Shown here piece by piece: positions 25,919 to 34,064 of a stretch of DNA of 64,000 nucleotides (positions within the stretch are counted from its first letter, which is position 1; every line of letters starts with the position of its first letter). The position numbers and the translations under genes are program-made. The stretch comes from Shewanella sp. c952 (GTDB taxonomy: Bacteria > Pseudomonadota > Gammaproteobacteria > Enterobacterales > Shewanellaceae), in contig NZ_BPEW01000022.1 in the NCBI RefSeq assembly GCF_019654975.1, positions 1 through 64,000 on the forward strand, written 5' to 3'. The notes below the pieces were generated by a model. It was not told the origin of the DNA. It made no database searches and was given only the letters and a program-made list of their open reading frames with translations.

Positions 25919-27175
25919 TTGGATCAGGAATTACGTGCAAGTATCACTCAATGGTTGGCTACCGTCGGGATCGACAGCCAACCGGCAGACGGTGTTTCAA
26001 CCAGTATTCTTGTCATAGCCTGTTTCATTGTCGCTTTTATAGGCTACGTCTTTGTGAAACGTGGTGTTGTCAGCACCATGAATATTGTCATCACTCGCTC
26101 GCGCGTCCATTGGGACGATATCTTCATGCGCTATCGTGTATTGGAGAAGTTGGCCAAGTTGGTTCCGGCTCTTATTCTCAACATCATTCTGCCCTTGGCG
26201 CTAACCGAGCATGAAGTATTAGCGAGTTTGGCTGATAGGCTACTTGATGTCACCATTGTGATTTTATTTGTGCGAGCGGTTTATAGTGCATTAGATGCCG
26301 CCAACGAAGTTGCTGATGTTAATTTAGTTAGCCGTCGGCTGCCGATTAAGAGCTTTGTACAACTGTTTAAGTTGTTTATGTTTTTTGTCGCTATCATCAT
26401 CTCGATTTCGGTACTGGCTGACCAATCGCCGGTATACTTCTTAAGCGGTTTAGGTGTTGCGACCGGTTTGGTGATGTTGGTCTTCAGGGATACTATTTTG
26501 GGCTTTGTGGCTGGTATTCAGCTAGCGGCTAACAGAATGGTCAGCCCAACAGATTGGATCCAAATGGATAAATACGGCGCCGATGGTGCGGTTGAAGAGG
26601 TGTCGCTGACAACGGTTAAAGTGCGTAACTGGGATCAGACCATTACCATGATCCCCGCCTATGCTTTAGTGTCGGATGCCTTTAAAAACTGGCGTGGAAT
26701 GTCTGAATCCGGTGGCCGTAGAATTAAGCGCTCGGTACAGATTGATATCAGTTCTATCGGTTTTTTAACTGAACAAGATAAGCAACGATTGTCGAAGATC
26801 AATCTTCTTAAGTCCTATTTCGCTGCAAAGTCGCAGGAGATCAGTACATTTAACGCACAGGTAGAAGATGCCGATATGCCTGTGAATAGTCGTCACTTGA
26901 CTAACGTGGGGACCTTTAGAGCCTACATGTTGGCTTATTTAAATCAGCATGAGAAAGTTCATAAAGATATGACCTTGTTAGTACGTCAGCTTGCACCTAC
27001 ATCGAGCGGTGTACCGATTGAGCTGTATATCTTCACCAATGACATAAGGTGGGCGGCTTATGAAGATATTCAAGCGGATATCTTTGATCATGTGTTTGCA
27101 ATATTGCCAGAATTTGGCTTAAGGGTGTATCAAGGGCCAACCGGTGCGGATGTGCGTAGTTTGCAAAGCCATTAG
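25919..27175 (+). CDS. mechanosensitive ion channel, MscS family (YbdG-like)
   Basis: 418-aa inner-membrane channel. Five hydrophobic segments occupy roughly 25-200. The pore-lining helix and beta domain follow: FLSGLGVATGLVMLVFRDTILGF (about 174-196, quoted in part) and the conserved NRMVSPTDWIQM and VEEVSLTTVKVRNWD of the MscS core. The C-terminal alpha/beta vestibule ends near residue 405. Length and architecture match YbdG/MscM-type rather than small MscS. The start is TTG with GGAGA about 9 nt upstream. It would release solutes on hypo-osmotic shock. Single gene with its own terminator. Confidence 0.9.
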   Translation: MDQELRASITQWLATVGIDSQPADGVSTSILVIACFIVAFIGYVFVKRGVVSTMNIVITRSRVHWDDIFMRYRVLEKLAKLVPALILNIILPLALTEHEVLASLADRLLDVTIVILFVRAVYSALDAANEVADVNLVSRRLPIKSFVQLFKLFMFFVAIIISISVLADQSPVYFLSGLGVATGLVMLVFRDTILGFVAGIQLAANRMVSPTDWIQMDKYGADGAVEEVSLTTVKVRNWDQTITMIPAYALVSDAFKNWRGMSESGGRRIKRSVQIDISSIGFLTEQDKQRLSKINLLKSYFAAKSQEISTFNAQVEDADMPVNSRHLTNVGTFRAYMLAYLNQHEKVHKDMTLLVRQLAPTSSGVPIELYIFTNDIRWAAYEDIQADIFDHVFAILPEFGLRVYQGPTGADVRSLQSH

Positions 27176-27195
27176 TCACAGTCGCTGAAACTAGG

Positions 27196-27221
27196 AAGGC
27201 ACCTTATTAGGTGCCTTTTTT
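27196..27221 (+). terminator. Rho-independent terminator after the MscS-family gene
   Basis: AAGGCACC / GGTGCCTT with a 6-nt loop and T6 tail, 20 bp downstream of the stop. Confidence 0.92.
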
Positions 27222-27228
27222 AATATGA

Positions 27229-27933
27229 TTAAACCAAGTGGCGGCCGCCATCAATTTTCAAGGTTTGCCCGGTAACATAGTGACTCTGCAACAGGTAGTT
27301 GACCGCATTTAAGATCTCTATCTCACCCCCCTCTTTGGCCATCAGTGCCTTTTTGAGTGCCTTTTGTTTGTATTGCTCGTCATCATCGGGGTTAAACATG
27401 AGCAATGCAGGGGCAATACTGTTGACCTTAACCTCAGGCGCATACTTCGCGGCAAAAGATAGCGTCAGATTTTGTAACGCTGCTTTACTGGCAGCATAAG
27501 CTGCATGTTTTTTACTGCCTTTTTCTGCTACATAATCGGTGATGTGGATAATGTCAGCCATGCCGTTATTGGCTTTGAGCTGCTCCGCAAGTGCCAAGTT
27601 GATGGTATAAGGCACACTCACATGAATGCGCATCATTTTGTCCATAGTCGATAGGGCTGATGCGGTATTGCCGTCTGGCAACCAGTCAGATGCATTATGG
27701 ATTAGTGCTTTAAAGGCTGACTGTTGAGCAAGCTTTTGCAGTAGTTCATCGAGCTGAGCATCGTGGTAAAAATCACACTGATGTAGCTCAACACCTAAGG
27801 CTTCGAGTTCTTGCAGTTGCGGATATTGGCTACGGTAAGTGCCAATGACTTTATGGCCTTGTTGGGCTAAATGCTTGGCAAGGTAGAAGCCGACACGCTT
27901 GCCGACTCCGGTTATTAAAATAGCGGCTGTCAT
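27229..27933 (-). CDS. folM: dihydromonapterin reductase (FolM-type SDR)
   Basis: 234-aa short-chain dehydrogenase. The N-terminal ITGVGKRVG replaces the usual TGxxxGxG NADPH loop, as in FolM/pteridine reductases. The catalytic YAASKAA lies near 148, and NSIAPALL follows. FolM reduces dihydromonapterin to tetrahydromonapterin and can also reduce dihydrofolate. ATG at 27933 is used (the preceding codon is TTG) with AAGGAA upstream. It is the last gene of a folX-folE-folM minus-strand cluster, 19 bp after folE, which makes the pterin role much more likely than a generic SDR role. Confidence 0.9.
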   Translation of the reverse strand: MTAAILITGVGKRVGFYLAKHLAQQGHKVIGTYRSQYPQLQELEALGVELHQCDFYHDAQLDELLQKLAQQSAFKALIHNASDWLPDGNTASALSTMDKMMRIHVSVPYTINLALAEQLKANNGMADIIHITDYVAEKGSKKHAAYAASKAALQNLTLSFAAKYAPEVKVNSIAPALLMFNPDDDEQYKQKALKKALMAKEGGEIEILNAVNYLLQSHYVTGQTLKIDGGRHLV

Positions 27934-27952
27934 CAAATTCCTTAATAGCTGA

Positions 27953-28591
27953 CTAGCGGAAAAACTCTGCTCGAGTTGCGGCGCTGGTTTTAAACTCGCC
28001 TCCGAGGGCTGTGGTTTGCGTTTGCGATTGGGTATCCATTACCCCTCTGGATTTTACGCAGTAGTGGGTGGCATCAATACTGACCGCGACATTATCGGTT
28101 GCCAGTAATGTTTGCAGGGCAACTAAGATCTGCTTGGTTAAACGTTCCTGCACTTGCGGGCGCTGGGCAAAAAAGCGCACGATACGATTGATTTTAGACA
28201 GACCAATAATGGTGCTGCTGGGGATATAAGCCACTTTGGCTAAGCCATCGATGGTAACGAAGTGATGCTCACAGGTGCTGACGACGCTGATATCAGAGAT
28301 CCGCACCATCTCATCGACCGCCATTTTATTTTCAATCTGGGCGATTTTAGGAAAGTTGTCGTAGTCTAGGCCGGCAAATATCTCGTTGACATACATCTTA
28401 GCGATACGGTGCGGCGTCTCTTGTAAGCTGTCATCGCTGAGGTCGAGGCCTAAGGTTGACACGACTTCCGTCATTAAGCCTCTGATACGCTCATACTTCT
28501 GTTCGGCGGTCATATCCGAAGGAATTAAAGGGGTCTCGAGTCCTTGTTTGATGAGTGCTTCTCTCACTCGTTGAGCCTGTGATACATCCAT
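27953..28591 (-). CDS. folE: GTP cyclohydrolase I
   Basis: 212-aa enzyme converting GTP to 7,8-dihydroneopterin triphosphate. Zinc ligands lie in STCEHHF (about 105-111) and in THYCVKSRG (about 175-183). The signature VGLSK-type block reads [21 protein letters not shown]. Length is close to the E. coli enzyme (222 aa). Placed between folX and folM with short gaps (41 and 19 bp), it probably supplies the monapterin branch specifically, perhaps in addition to another copy elsewhere in the genome. Standard ATG start. Confidence 0.96.
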   Translation of the reverse strand: MDVSQAQRVREALIKQGLETPLIPSDMTAEQKYERIRGLMTEVVSTLGLDLSDDSLQETPHRIAKMYVNEIFAGLDYDNFPKIAQIENKMAVDEMVRISDISVVSTCEHHFVTIDGLAKVAYIPSSTIIGLSKINRIVRFFAQRPQVQERLTKQILVALQTLLATDNVAVSIDATHYCVKSRGVMDTQSQTQTTALGGEFKTSAATRAEFFR

Positions 28592-28632
28592 AGGTGACTC
28601 CTGCTGTGAATGATTAGTTTGGCAATTTTGTA

Positions 28633-28998
28633 TTAAGATTTTCGGTACTCTAAAGACAGTGAAACGGAGTCTGCGAATCTTAATGCATGGGGCTTATCAA
28701 TAGTCACTCGGGCATATTGAACCCATGGATGCTGGCTACTGATATCGAGTACATCAGAGACTAATTTTTCTAACAGTAGAAAGCGCCCCTCCTCGACGTG
28801 CTGAATGACGGCTTTAGTTACCTTCTTATAATTGAGCGCTTCATCGACGTTGTCTTCGCGAATAGCATTACTAGCAGGGTAGTGGATCTCAATATTTATC
28901 ACTACATCCTGCATTTTCTCGCGCTCTTCAATATTGAAACCAATGAAAGTGCGCAGGCGCAAATTGGTGACTTTGATAATGGCGTTGCTTGTTGTCAT
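28633..28998 (-). CDS. folX: dihydroneopterin triphosphate 2'-epimerase
   Basis: 121-aa member of the FolB/FolX tunnelling fold. FolX epimerises 7,8-dihydroneopterin triphosphate to dihydromonapterin triphosphate. The N-terminal [11 protein letters not shown]-like block reads [13 protein letters not shown], followed by the [19 protein letters not shown] helix with the conserved Glu. FolB (aldolase) would be the alternative, but the FolX-like IGFNxEE start and the neighbouring folM favour FolX. First gene of the minus-strand cluster; AGGACT lies upstream of ATG. Confidence 0.88.
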   Translation of the reverse strand: MTTSNAIIKVTNLRLRTFIGFNIEEREKMQDVVINIEIHYPASNAIREDNVDEALNYKKVTKAVIQHVEEGRFLLLEKLVSDVLDISSQHPWVQYARVTIDKPHALRFADSVSLSLEYRKS

Positions 28999-29158
28999 TT
29001 ATAGTCCTTTATCGTTCTTTTAACTAACTATAGGCAAAGATACGGATAATTCAGCAATTTAGATCATCCCTTTAATACCAATTTACACCAAGCAGAGATC
29101 TAAATGTCAACTGACATCGTACAGGTTGATAATGTTTATTGGCTGAGTTGAGTGAACT

Positions 29159-29605
29159 ATGGAGCGAAATGAACGTATTTGGCAAGGTCTAGGTTATGCC
29201 GGGCTGTTGCCTTTTATTATAGCAACAACAATGGCTTGGGTAGGATTGCAGTTAACTTGGTTAAATGCTGAGTTTGCCTTTATTAGTTACAGCGCGGTCA
29301 TTCTTAGCTTTATATCAGGCACTTTGTGGGGGCGTGCTATTGCGCTATCAACCAGCAGCACGACTGGGCGTTTGCTTATACAGAGTAATCTGTTTTCAAT
29401 CTTAGCTTGGTTAGCTTTATTGCTAAATCAACAGCTGATCAGTCTAACGATATTGGCAGTAGGCTACTTAAGCCTGCTTGCGATTGAAAGGAAAGCTAAA
29501 GAGTTATGCCTTAACCAAGATTATATATCAATGAGGCTCAGATTAACGCTGGTAGCGGTAACTTTGCATCTACTGATGTTATTCCATCAATTATTCGGAG
29601 GTTAG
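29159..29605 (+). CDS. DUF3429 family membrane protein
   Basis: 148-aa integral membrane protein with four hydrophobic helices (about 12-30, 38-55, 70-88 and 92-108) and a fifth at the C-terminus (about 128-144). The segment YSAVILSFISGTLWG is typical of DUF3429. Function unknown. It is followed after 2 bp by the DCC-family gene, a pairing suggestive of a membrane partner for a thiol protein. Start ATG at 29159 has only a weak ribosome-binding site. Confidence 0.82.
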   Translation: MERNERIWQGLGYAGLLPFIIATTMAWVGLQLTWLNAEFAFISYSAVILSFISGTLWGRAIALSTSSTTGRLLIQSNLFSILAWLALLLNQQLISLTILAVGYLSLLAIERKAKELCLNQDYISMRLRLTLVAVTLHLLMLFHQLFGG

Positions 29606-29607
29606 CA

Positions 29608-29994
29608 ATGAAACTACGTATCTTTTATGACTCACTTTGTCCGCTATGTGACGCAGAAATGCAGCACATTAAATCATTAGACAGTCACGATAACATTGAA
29701 CTGCAAGATCTAAATCAAGCTGATTTTAGCGTTAAGTTTCCTGAGATAGATTTCGCGTTAGCGAATAAAATTTTACATGCTCAACGCGCAGATGGTTCGT
29801 TGATCTCTGGACTCGATGTGACCTACGAGGCTTGGGCTGCAGTGGGTAAAGAGAAGTGGGTTTCACTACTACGTTGCTCGTTAGTTAAGCCATTTGCTGA
29901 CAAAGGCTACCTGTTCTTTGCTAAGCACCGATACCGCATATCTTACTTACTAACCGGCAAGAAGCGCTGCGAAACAGGCACTTGCTACCGCTAA
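29608..29994 (+). CDS. DCC-family thiol-disulfide oxidoreductase-like protein
   Basis: 128-aa DUF393 protein. The N-terminal FYDSLCPLCDAEM carries the CxxC motif (Cys12, Cys15) that names the DCC family and resembles a thioredoxin-like active site. A second Cys pair occurs at the C-terminus (KRCETGTC). It follows the DUF3429 gene by 2 bp and has a GGAGG site inside that gene's end. The bufferin operon starts about 120 bp downstream on the same strand, so read-through is possible. Function in redox handling is a family-level inference. Confidence 0.87.
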   Translation: MKLRIFYDSLCPLCDAEMQHIKSLDSHDNIELQDLNQADFSVKFPEIDFALANKILHAQRADGSLISGLDVTYEAWAAVGKEKWVSLLRCSLVKPFADKGYLFFAKHRYRISYLLTGKKRCETGTCYR

Positions 29995-30048
29995 GAGCGG
30001 TAATTAAATGATTATTTCTAATTCGACTAAAATTAGTTTTGTACATAA

Positions 30049-30077
30049 TGCAATCAAACCTCCAGCTAACTCGTTAT
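30049..30077 (+). promoter_or_regulatory. candidate ECF-type promoter of the buf operon
   Basis: GCAATC and CGTTAT elements are spaced 16 bp apart, about 40 bp before bufA. The spacing and the CGT-containing -10 resemble ECF sigma promoters, and an ECF sigma gene ends the operon. Only a weak pattern match. Confidence 0.25.
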
Positions 30078-30115
30078 AGGGTTGAATGTGTTATTTATCA
30101 AAAGGAATAATCGAT

Positions 30116-30400
30116 ATGAAATCTTCAACAACAGCACTGGGTGTAACGGTGGCAGGTATTTTAGCTGCGAGTTTATCTTTAGGTGCACAAGCGGTGCCCG
30201 ATCAACCGAAAGAGTGGGAGAAATGTGCCGGTATTGCTAAAGCGGGTGCTAACGATTGCGGCGCATTAGATGGCAGTCATGGCTGCGCCGGACAAGCCAA
30301 AGCTGACAACCTTCCTACAGAATGGGTTTATGTTCCTGCAGGCACTTGCGACAAAATTGCTGGCGGCGAAGTTAAAGCGGTTAAACCGGCGAAAAGCTAA
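30116..30400 (+). CDS. bufA: bufferin-type RiPP precursor (BufA, DUF2282)
   Basis: 94-aa exported peptide precursor. A Sec-type signal runs to AQA (about residue 26). A small core with four Cys follows, Cys37, Cys48, Cys57 and Cys78, in the DUF2282 pattern [20 protein letters not shown] and [10 protein letters not shown]. Bufferins are ribosomally made peptides whose Cys residues are oxidised by a multinuclear iron oxygenase (BufB) and which protect cells against copper. ATG at 30116 has AAGGAA 9-10 nt upstream; a longer upstream frame is rejected. Its stop overlaps the bufB start by 1 nt. Confidence 0.9.
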   Translation: MKSSTTALGVTVAGILAASLSLGAQAVPDQPKEWEKCAGIAKAGANDCGALDGSHGCAGQAKADNLPTEWVYVPAGTCDKIAGGEVKAVKPAKS

Positions 30401-31254
30401 TGCCTAATACTGGCATAGCAGGCGCAGGCATTGGCCTGCGCACTCCTCATGTGCAGCAAATATTGGCTGACGAAAGTATTGAAATCCCTTGGCTAGAAGT
30501 GTTGGCTGATAATTGGCTAGTGGAAGGCGGGCTAAACCAACATCTGCTGATGCGTATTAGTGAGCGATTTCCGCTGGTATTTCATAGTGTAGGCTTGTCT
30601 CTTGGTGGCGCCAATAGGCTAGATGTTGATTACCTCAATAAGATCAAATCTCTCAAGCAAGCCTGTGGCGGCCATTGGTATTCCGAACATGCAAGCTTTT
30701 CCGGTAATAACGACTTTAAAGTCGCAGATCTGTTGCCGTTGCCCTACACAGACGAAGCGGTCATGCATATCAGCAATAGGATCAAGCAAACTCAAGATCT
30801 ACTGGGTGAAAGAATGTTGCTGGAGAATGTGTCTACCTATATGAGTTGCCAGTACAACGAATTGAGTGAGGGGGAGTTTATTGCTGCTATTGCTGAAGAA
30901 GCTGATTGTTACCTGTTGCTGGATATCAATAATGCTTTTGTCACTAGTGTGAATCTAGACCAGCAGTTACAAGCCTTTTTGGATGCCGTACCTGCCAAGC
31001 GGGTAAAGCAGATCCATTTGGCGGGCTTTCATCAAAAAGATGATTATCTGCTGGACGCCCATAACCATCCTGTTGATCCGCAAGTTTGGCAGGCTTATCA
31101 AAATTACATTCAGCTCAATGGCAATATTCCCACCATGATTGAGTGGGACAGTGAAATACCTACACTGGATCGGCTGTTACAGGAGCGACAGATTGCCGCC
31201 GATATGATGCAGTTTAATGCTAAGCCCGTTGCTGGAGTTGATCGATGCGCTTAG
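30400..31254 (+). CDS. bufB: MNIO-family maturation oxygenase (BufB, DUF692)
   Basis: 284-aa TIM-barrel enzyme of the multinuclear non-heme iron oxygenase family. Likely metal ligands and family blocks are FHSVGLSLGG (His62), YSEHASF (Glu96, His97), LLENVST (Glu142), LLDINNAF (Asp175), HLAGFH (His206, His211), HNHPVD and IEWDSEIP (Glu248). These enzymes modify Cys residues of the adjacent precursor peptide. The gene overlaps bufA by 1 nt and bufC by 10 nt, so stoichiometric coupled translation is likely. The precise modification made here is inferred from characterised bufferin systems. Confidence 0.93.
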   Translation: MPNTGIAGAGIGLRTPHVQQILADESIEIPWLEVLADNWLVEGGLNQHLLMRISERFPLVFHSVGLSLGGANRLDVDYLNKIKSLKQACGGHWYSEHASFSGNNDFKVADLLPLPYTDEAVMHISNRIKQTQDLLGERMLLENVSTYMSCQYNELSEGEFIAAIAEEADCYLLLDINNAFVTSVNLDQQLQAFLDAVPAKRVKQIHLAGFHQKDDYLLDAHNHPVDPQVWQAYQNYIQLNGNIPTMIEWDSEIPTLDRLLQERQIAADMMQFNAKPVAGVDRCA

Positions 31255-32036
31255 CGGACTGGCAGGGAGCATTTATTCAAGCGTTGCAAGCGAATGGCGA
31301 TGAGCGTGCATTATTGGCTATGGTCAATCAGCGCGAGCATTCTCGGTTAAAAATTTACCAAAACAACGCCTTTCAAGCGCTGCTAAGTAGTCTACAAAGT
31401 AGCTTTCCTGTATGCCAGACGGTAGTGGGAGAGCGCTGCTTTGAGCAACTAGCGCAGCAATATTGCAACCGTTACCCTTTGAAAGATGCCAACTTAAACC
31501 ATTATGGTGCCCAGTATCCAAGGTTGCTTGCCGATGAGGTTAAGCAACATCAAGGATTTATCGGGCTTGAGTACCTACCTGAGCTGGCAATGCTTGAATG
31601 GGCGCTAAAGCAGGGCTATTACGCCCAAGATCGCAGTGCCTATGTGCAACTGCCACAAGTACATGAGCTGGACCAACTAGCGCTACTTAGTGAAGCGCAG
31701 CAGCAACAAGCAGTGCTACTTCTGCAACCTGATATTGAGCTGCTTAGTTGTCACTATCCGGTGCAACAAGTCTGGGTAAAACACCAAGCCACAGCAGAGC
31801 AAAGCCACACAACTAGTTGCGATAGCGCAGCAAACTATCTGCTGATCTTTCGGGACCGCTTTAAGGTGAACTTTAAGCAAATATCAGCGCCTCAAGCTCA
31901 GTTAATAATGGCTATAAAGCAGAGTATGTCGCTCGGACAGTTAACTAGCACTGATGTGGATTTGAGTGAATTAACTCAACTGATTCAGCAGGGCTGGATT
32001 GCGGGCTATAAATTGGTGGTAACAGCCGATGGATAG
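31245..32036 (+). CDS. bufC: DUF2063-domain partner protein (BufC)
   Basis: 263-aa cytoplasmic protein. The N-terminal DUF2063 domain (about 5-97) has the family blocks RLKIYQNNAFQALLSSLQSS and LNHYGAQYP. The C-terminal half is a helical and strand-rich domain ending near residue 260. In bufferin and related MNIO systems this protein delivers or positions the precursor for the oxygenase. It overlaps bufB by 10 nt and the sigma factor gene by 8 nt. No catalytic residues are evident, consistent with a recognition role. Confidence 0.9.
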   Translation: MRLADWQGAFIQALQANGDERALLAMVNQREHSRLKIYQNNAFQALLSSLQSSFPVCQTVVGERCFEQLAQQYCNRYPLKDANLNHYGAQYPRLLADEVKQHQGFIGLEYLPELAMLEWALKQGYYAQDRSAYVQLPQVHELDQLALLSEAQQQQAVLLLQPDIELLSCHYPVQQVWVKHQATAEQSHTTSCDSAANYLLIFRDRFKVNFKQISAPQAQLIMAIKQSMSLGQLTSTDVDLSELTQLIQQGWIAGYKLVVTADG

Positions 32037-32520
32037 AGCGCTATTGCAGAGTCTATATCGCTACTGTTTATGTCTGACTCGGCATAGCGCAGCAGCGGAA
32101 GACTTATTGCAAACAGCGATCGAACGTTGGTTAAGCAGCGCGGCTAAGCCTCAATATCCAAAAGCCTACCTACGCACAATTATTCGCAATCAATTTATTG
32201 ATGACTGCAGACGCCTAAAGCGGATCGACTTTGAGCCTATAGATGAGCACGCCCCAGCATTGTTAGACGAGACCTGTATGGAGCAGGTCGCGTTGCAGCA
32301 TGACTTAATTGAGTATCTGTTCTCTCAGCTCAATGCCGCCGAAAGGGAGGTATTGTATCTGTGGGCGGTTGAAGGGTTTAGCGCTGCAGAGATCGCCAAT
32401 GACTTGGGTCAACCTAGAGGTACGATTTTGTCGAGGCTACACCGGATAAAAATTAAGGCGGTTGAGCTTATGCCAAATGAAACTGCCACCACACAAAGTA
32501 ACGGTCAGGGGAGCGAGTAA
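32029..32520 (+). CDS. ECF sigma-70 family RNA polymerase sigma factor
   Basis: 163-aa extracytoplasmic-function sigma factor. Region 2 spans about 5-65 (AAEDLLQTAIERWL, YLRTIIRNQFIDDCRR) and region 4 about 105-150 (LNAAEREVLYLWAVEGFSAAEIANDLGQ, quoted in part, with the recognition helix GTILSRLHR). It overlaps the bufC end by 8 nt and precedes the probable anti-sigma gene by 4 bp. By context it should activate the buf operon when released, probably in response to copper or another envelope stress. The signal is inferred. Confidence 0.92.
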   Translation: MDRALLQSLYRYCLCLTRHSAAAEDLLQTAIERWLSSAAKPQYPKAYLRTIIRNQFIDDCRRLKRIDFEPIDEHAPALLDETCMEQVALQHDLIEYLFSQLNAAEREVLYLWAVEGFSAAEIANDLGQPRGTILSRLHRIKIKAVELMPNETATTQSNGQGSE

Positions 32521-32524
32521 TACT

Positions 32525-33331
32525 ATGAGTAATAAGCACGATGCCACTGACAACAGTTTTAGACAATCAGTGAAGCAATATATTGAATCTCAGCAACTGT
32601 CAGATGAGGCTTTAGCACGCATGGAGGCATTGTATTCTGCTGCAGCGCAGGCAGATGAGGGAGTTAGTGCTGATAGCTTGTTGAACAAAGAGTTACAGCT
32701 TGAAAGTGACGCTATTGAAAAGCCGTCTGCTCAAGATTATATAGACGAAACTGAGTTTATACTTGCCAGCCTGCCTGCGGCTTCCAGTAAGGGGCGAAAA
32801 CCTTTAGTTAAATTAGTTTATGCGCTTGCAGCCAGTGTTTTTGTGCTGGTGGCAGCATTTCAGCTGTATTCATATACCCAGATTCAGCAGCTATTTAATG
32901 GTGCATCAAATAGTGTTGTTATGACGAGTATGAGCTGGAAAATTGCCGATGAAGTGGCTCGAAATCATGTAAAGATGAAACCACTTGAAGTGAAAACTGA
33001 GCAACTAAGCCAGCTTAGAGGTTACTTTACTCAGCTTGATTTCACCCCCGTTAATTCAAGCTTTCTCGCCAAAGCCAACGATACTGATAGTAAAATGCTT
33101 GGCGGCCGTTATTGCTCTATTCAGGGTTTAACAGCCGCACAGATTAGATTTAGTCAAAAAGATAAACAACCTCTTACTCTATACGAAGTGCAATATGACC
33201 CAAGTCTCTATGGTGAGCAGCCAATATTGGAGCAGGGAGATAAGCCCACAGAGTTGATAGTTCGCGGCGTGGCCGTATCTATATGGGTCGAGAAAGGGCT
33301 GCTAATGGCAACAGCCCGCTCAGTTGATTAA
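32525..33331 (+). CDS. probable transmembrane anti-sigma factor
   Basis: 268 aa. A cytoplasmic N-terminal part of about 95 residues precedes one membrane helix (about 97-118, VYALAASVFVLVAAFQLYSY). A periplasmic domain of about 145 residues follows, with GGRYCSIQGLTAAQIRF in its middle. There is no zinc-binding anti-sigma HxxxCxxC motif, so identity rests on topology and position 4 bp after the ECF sigma gene. The start MSNKHD is preceded by GGGAGCGAG; a longer frame inside the sigma gene is rejected. It may sense the periplasmic signal controlling bufferin production. Confidence 0.75.
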   Translation: MSNKHDATDNSFRQSVKQYIESQQLSDEALARMEALYSAAAQADEGVSADSLLNKELQLESDAIEKPSAQDYIDETEFILASLPAASSKGRKPLVKLVYALAASVFVLVAAFQLYSYTQIQQLFNGASNSVVMTSMSWKIADEVARNHVKMKPLEVKTEQLSQLRGYFTQLDFTPVNSSFLAKANDTDSKMLGGRYCSIQGLTAAQIRFSQKDKQPLTLYEVQYDPSLYGEQPILEQGDKPTELIVRGVAVSIWVEKGLLMATARSVD

Positions 33332-33351
33332 CGCCGCGCACTGGTAACGGT

Positions 33352-33933
33352 CTAGATAGACATGAGCTGATGCTTTTTATAAAGCTTCCATTGGTCGACT
33401 TTGTCTCCATTCGGCAGCGTGCAACTGCCATCTGATAGATCAACGCTACCACCAACCTCAATGCAATATTGGGTGGCAGGGTTGGGCATTTTTTGCATCT
33501 CAGTCACTTCAGTCTCTTGCTTGTGGTCACGCTTAAACAATTGCCACTGATCTATCACCTCACCGCTAGGTAGCGTACATTGTCCACTCGTTAAGTCGAG
33601 TTTACCGTTCATAGATATGCAATATTTGGAAGCTGGATTGGCTTTACCGACTTGTTCGGTTTTATCTTGGGTGCTGTCTTGCTGACTATTTTGCTGCGAC
33701 TGCCGATATAGCTGCCACTCCTCTATGCGTTCGCCACTGGCTAGGGTGCAATAACCAACTTGCCCCTCTGCTTGATTTTCAATTTTAACTGTACCGCCTT
33801 GTTCAATACAGTAAGTTGAGGCAGGGTTGGCTAAGTTTACTTTACTTGCTGCTGGCTCATTTGACTGACTGTCACAAGCTGTTAGTAGCAAGGCGCTACA
33901 AGTTAATAGGCTAACTAGCAATGGACTTTTCAT
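33352..33933 (-). CDS. lipoprotein with three DUF333 repeats
   Basis: 193-aa lipoprotein with lipobox LTAC (Cys20). Three DUF333 units follow, each with NPA(S/T)xYC, a Gly-rich turn and CTLxxGxxxxxWxLY: at about 35-75, 96-130 and 145-182, joined by Gln/Lys-rich linkers. DUF333 also occurs in heat-shock and putative hemolysin-type lipoproteins; each unit likely has one disulfide. GGAGAG precedes ATG by about 6 nt. It converges on the anti-sigma gene with a 20-bp gap, so its placement next to the buf operon may be incidental. Function unknown. Confidence 0.82.
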   Translation of the reverse strand: MKSPLLVSLLTCSALLLTACDSQSNEPAASKVNLANPASTYCIEQGGTVKIENQAEGQVGYCTLASGERIEEWQLYRQSQQNSQQDSTQDKTEQVGKANPASKYCISMNGKLDLTSGQCTLPSGEVIDQWQLFKRDHKQETEVTEMQKMPNPATQYCIEVGGSVDLSDGSCTLPNGDKVDQWKLYKKHQLMSI

Positions 33934-34064
33934 GAATCGCTCTCCTTTGGCGTTATATGGATTACTAACGGCCATTACACCGAAAAGGGTTATTCAATCA
34001 CTATAGCTAAATAAAAGTATTTCTGTTAAGAAATGGCTTTGAGACTGTTAAGGTCTCTCGTTGT

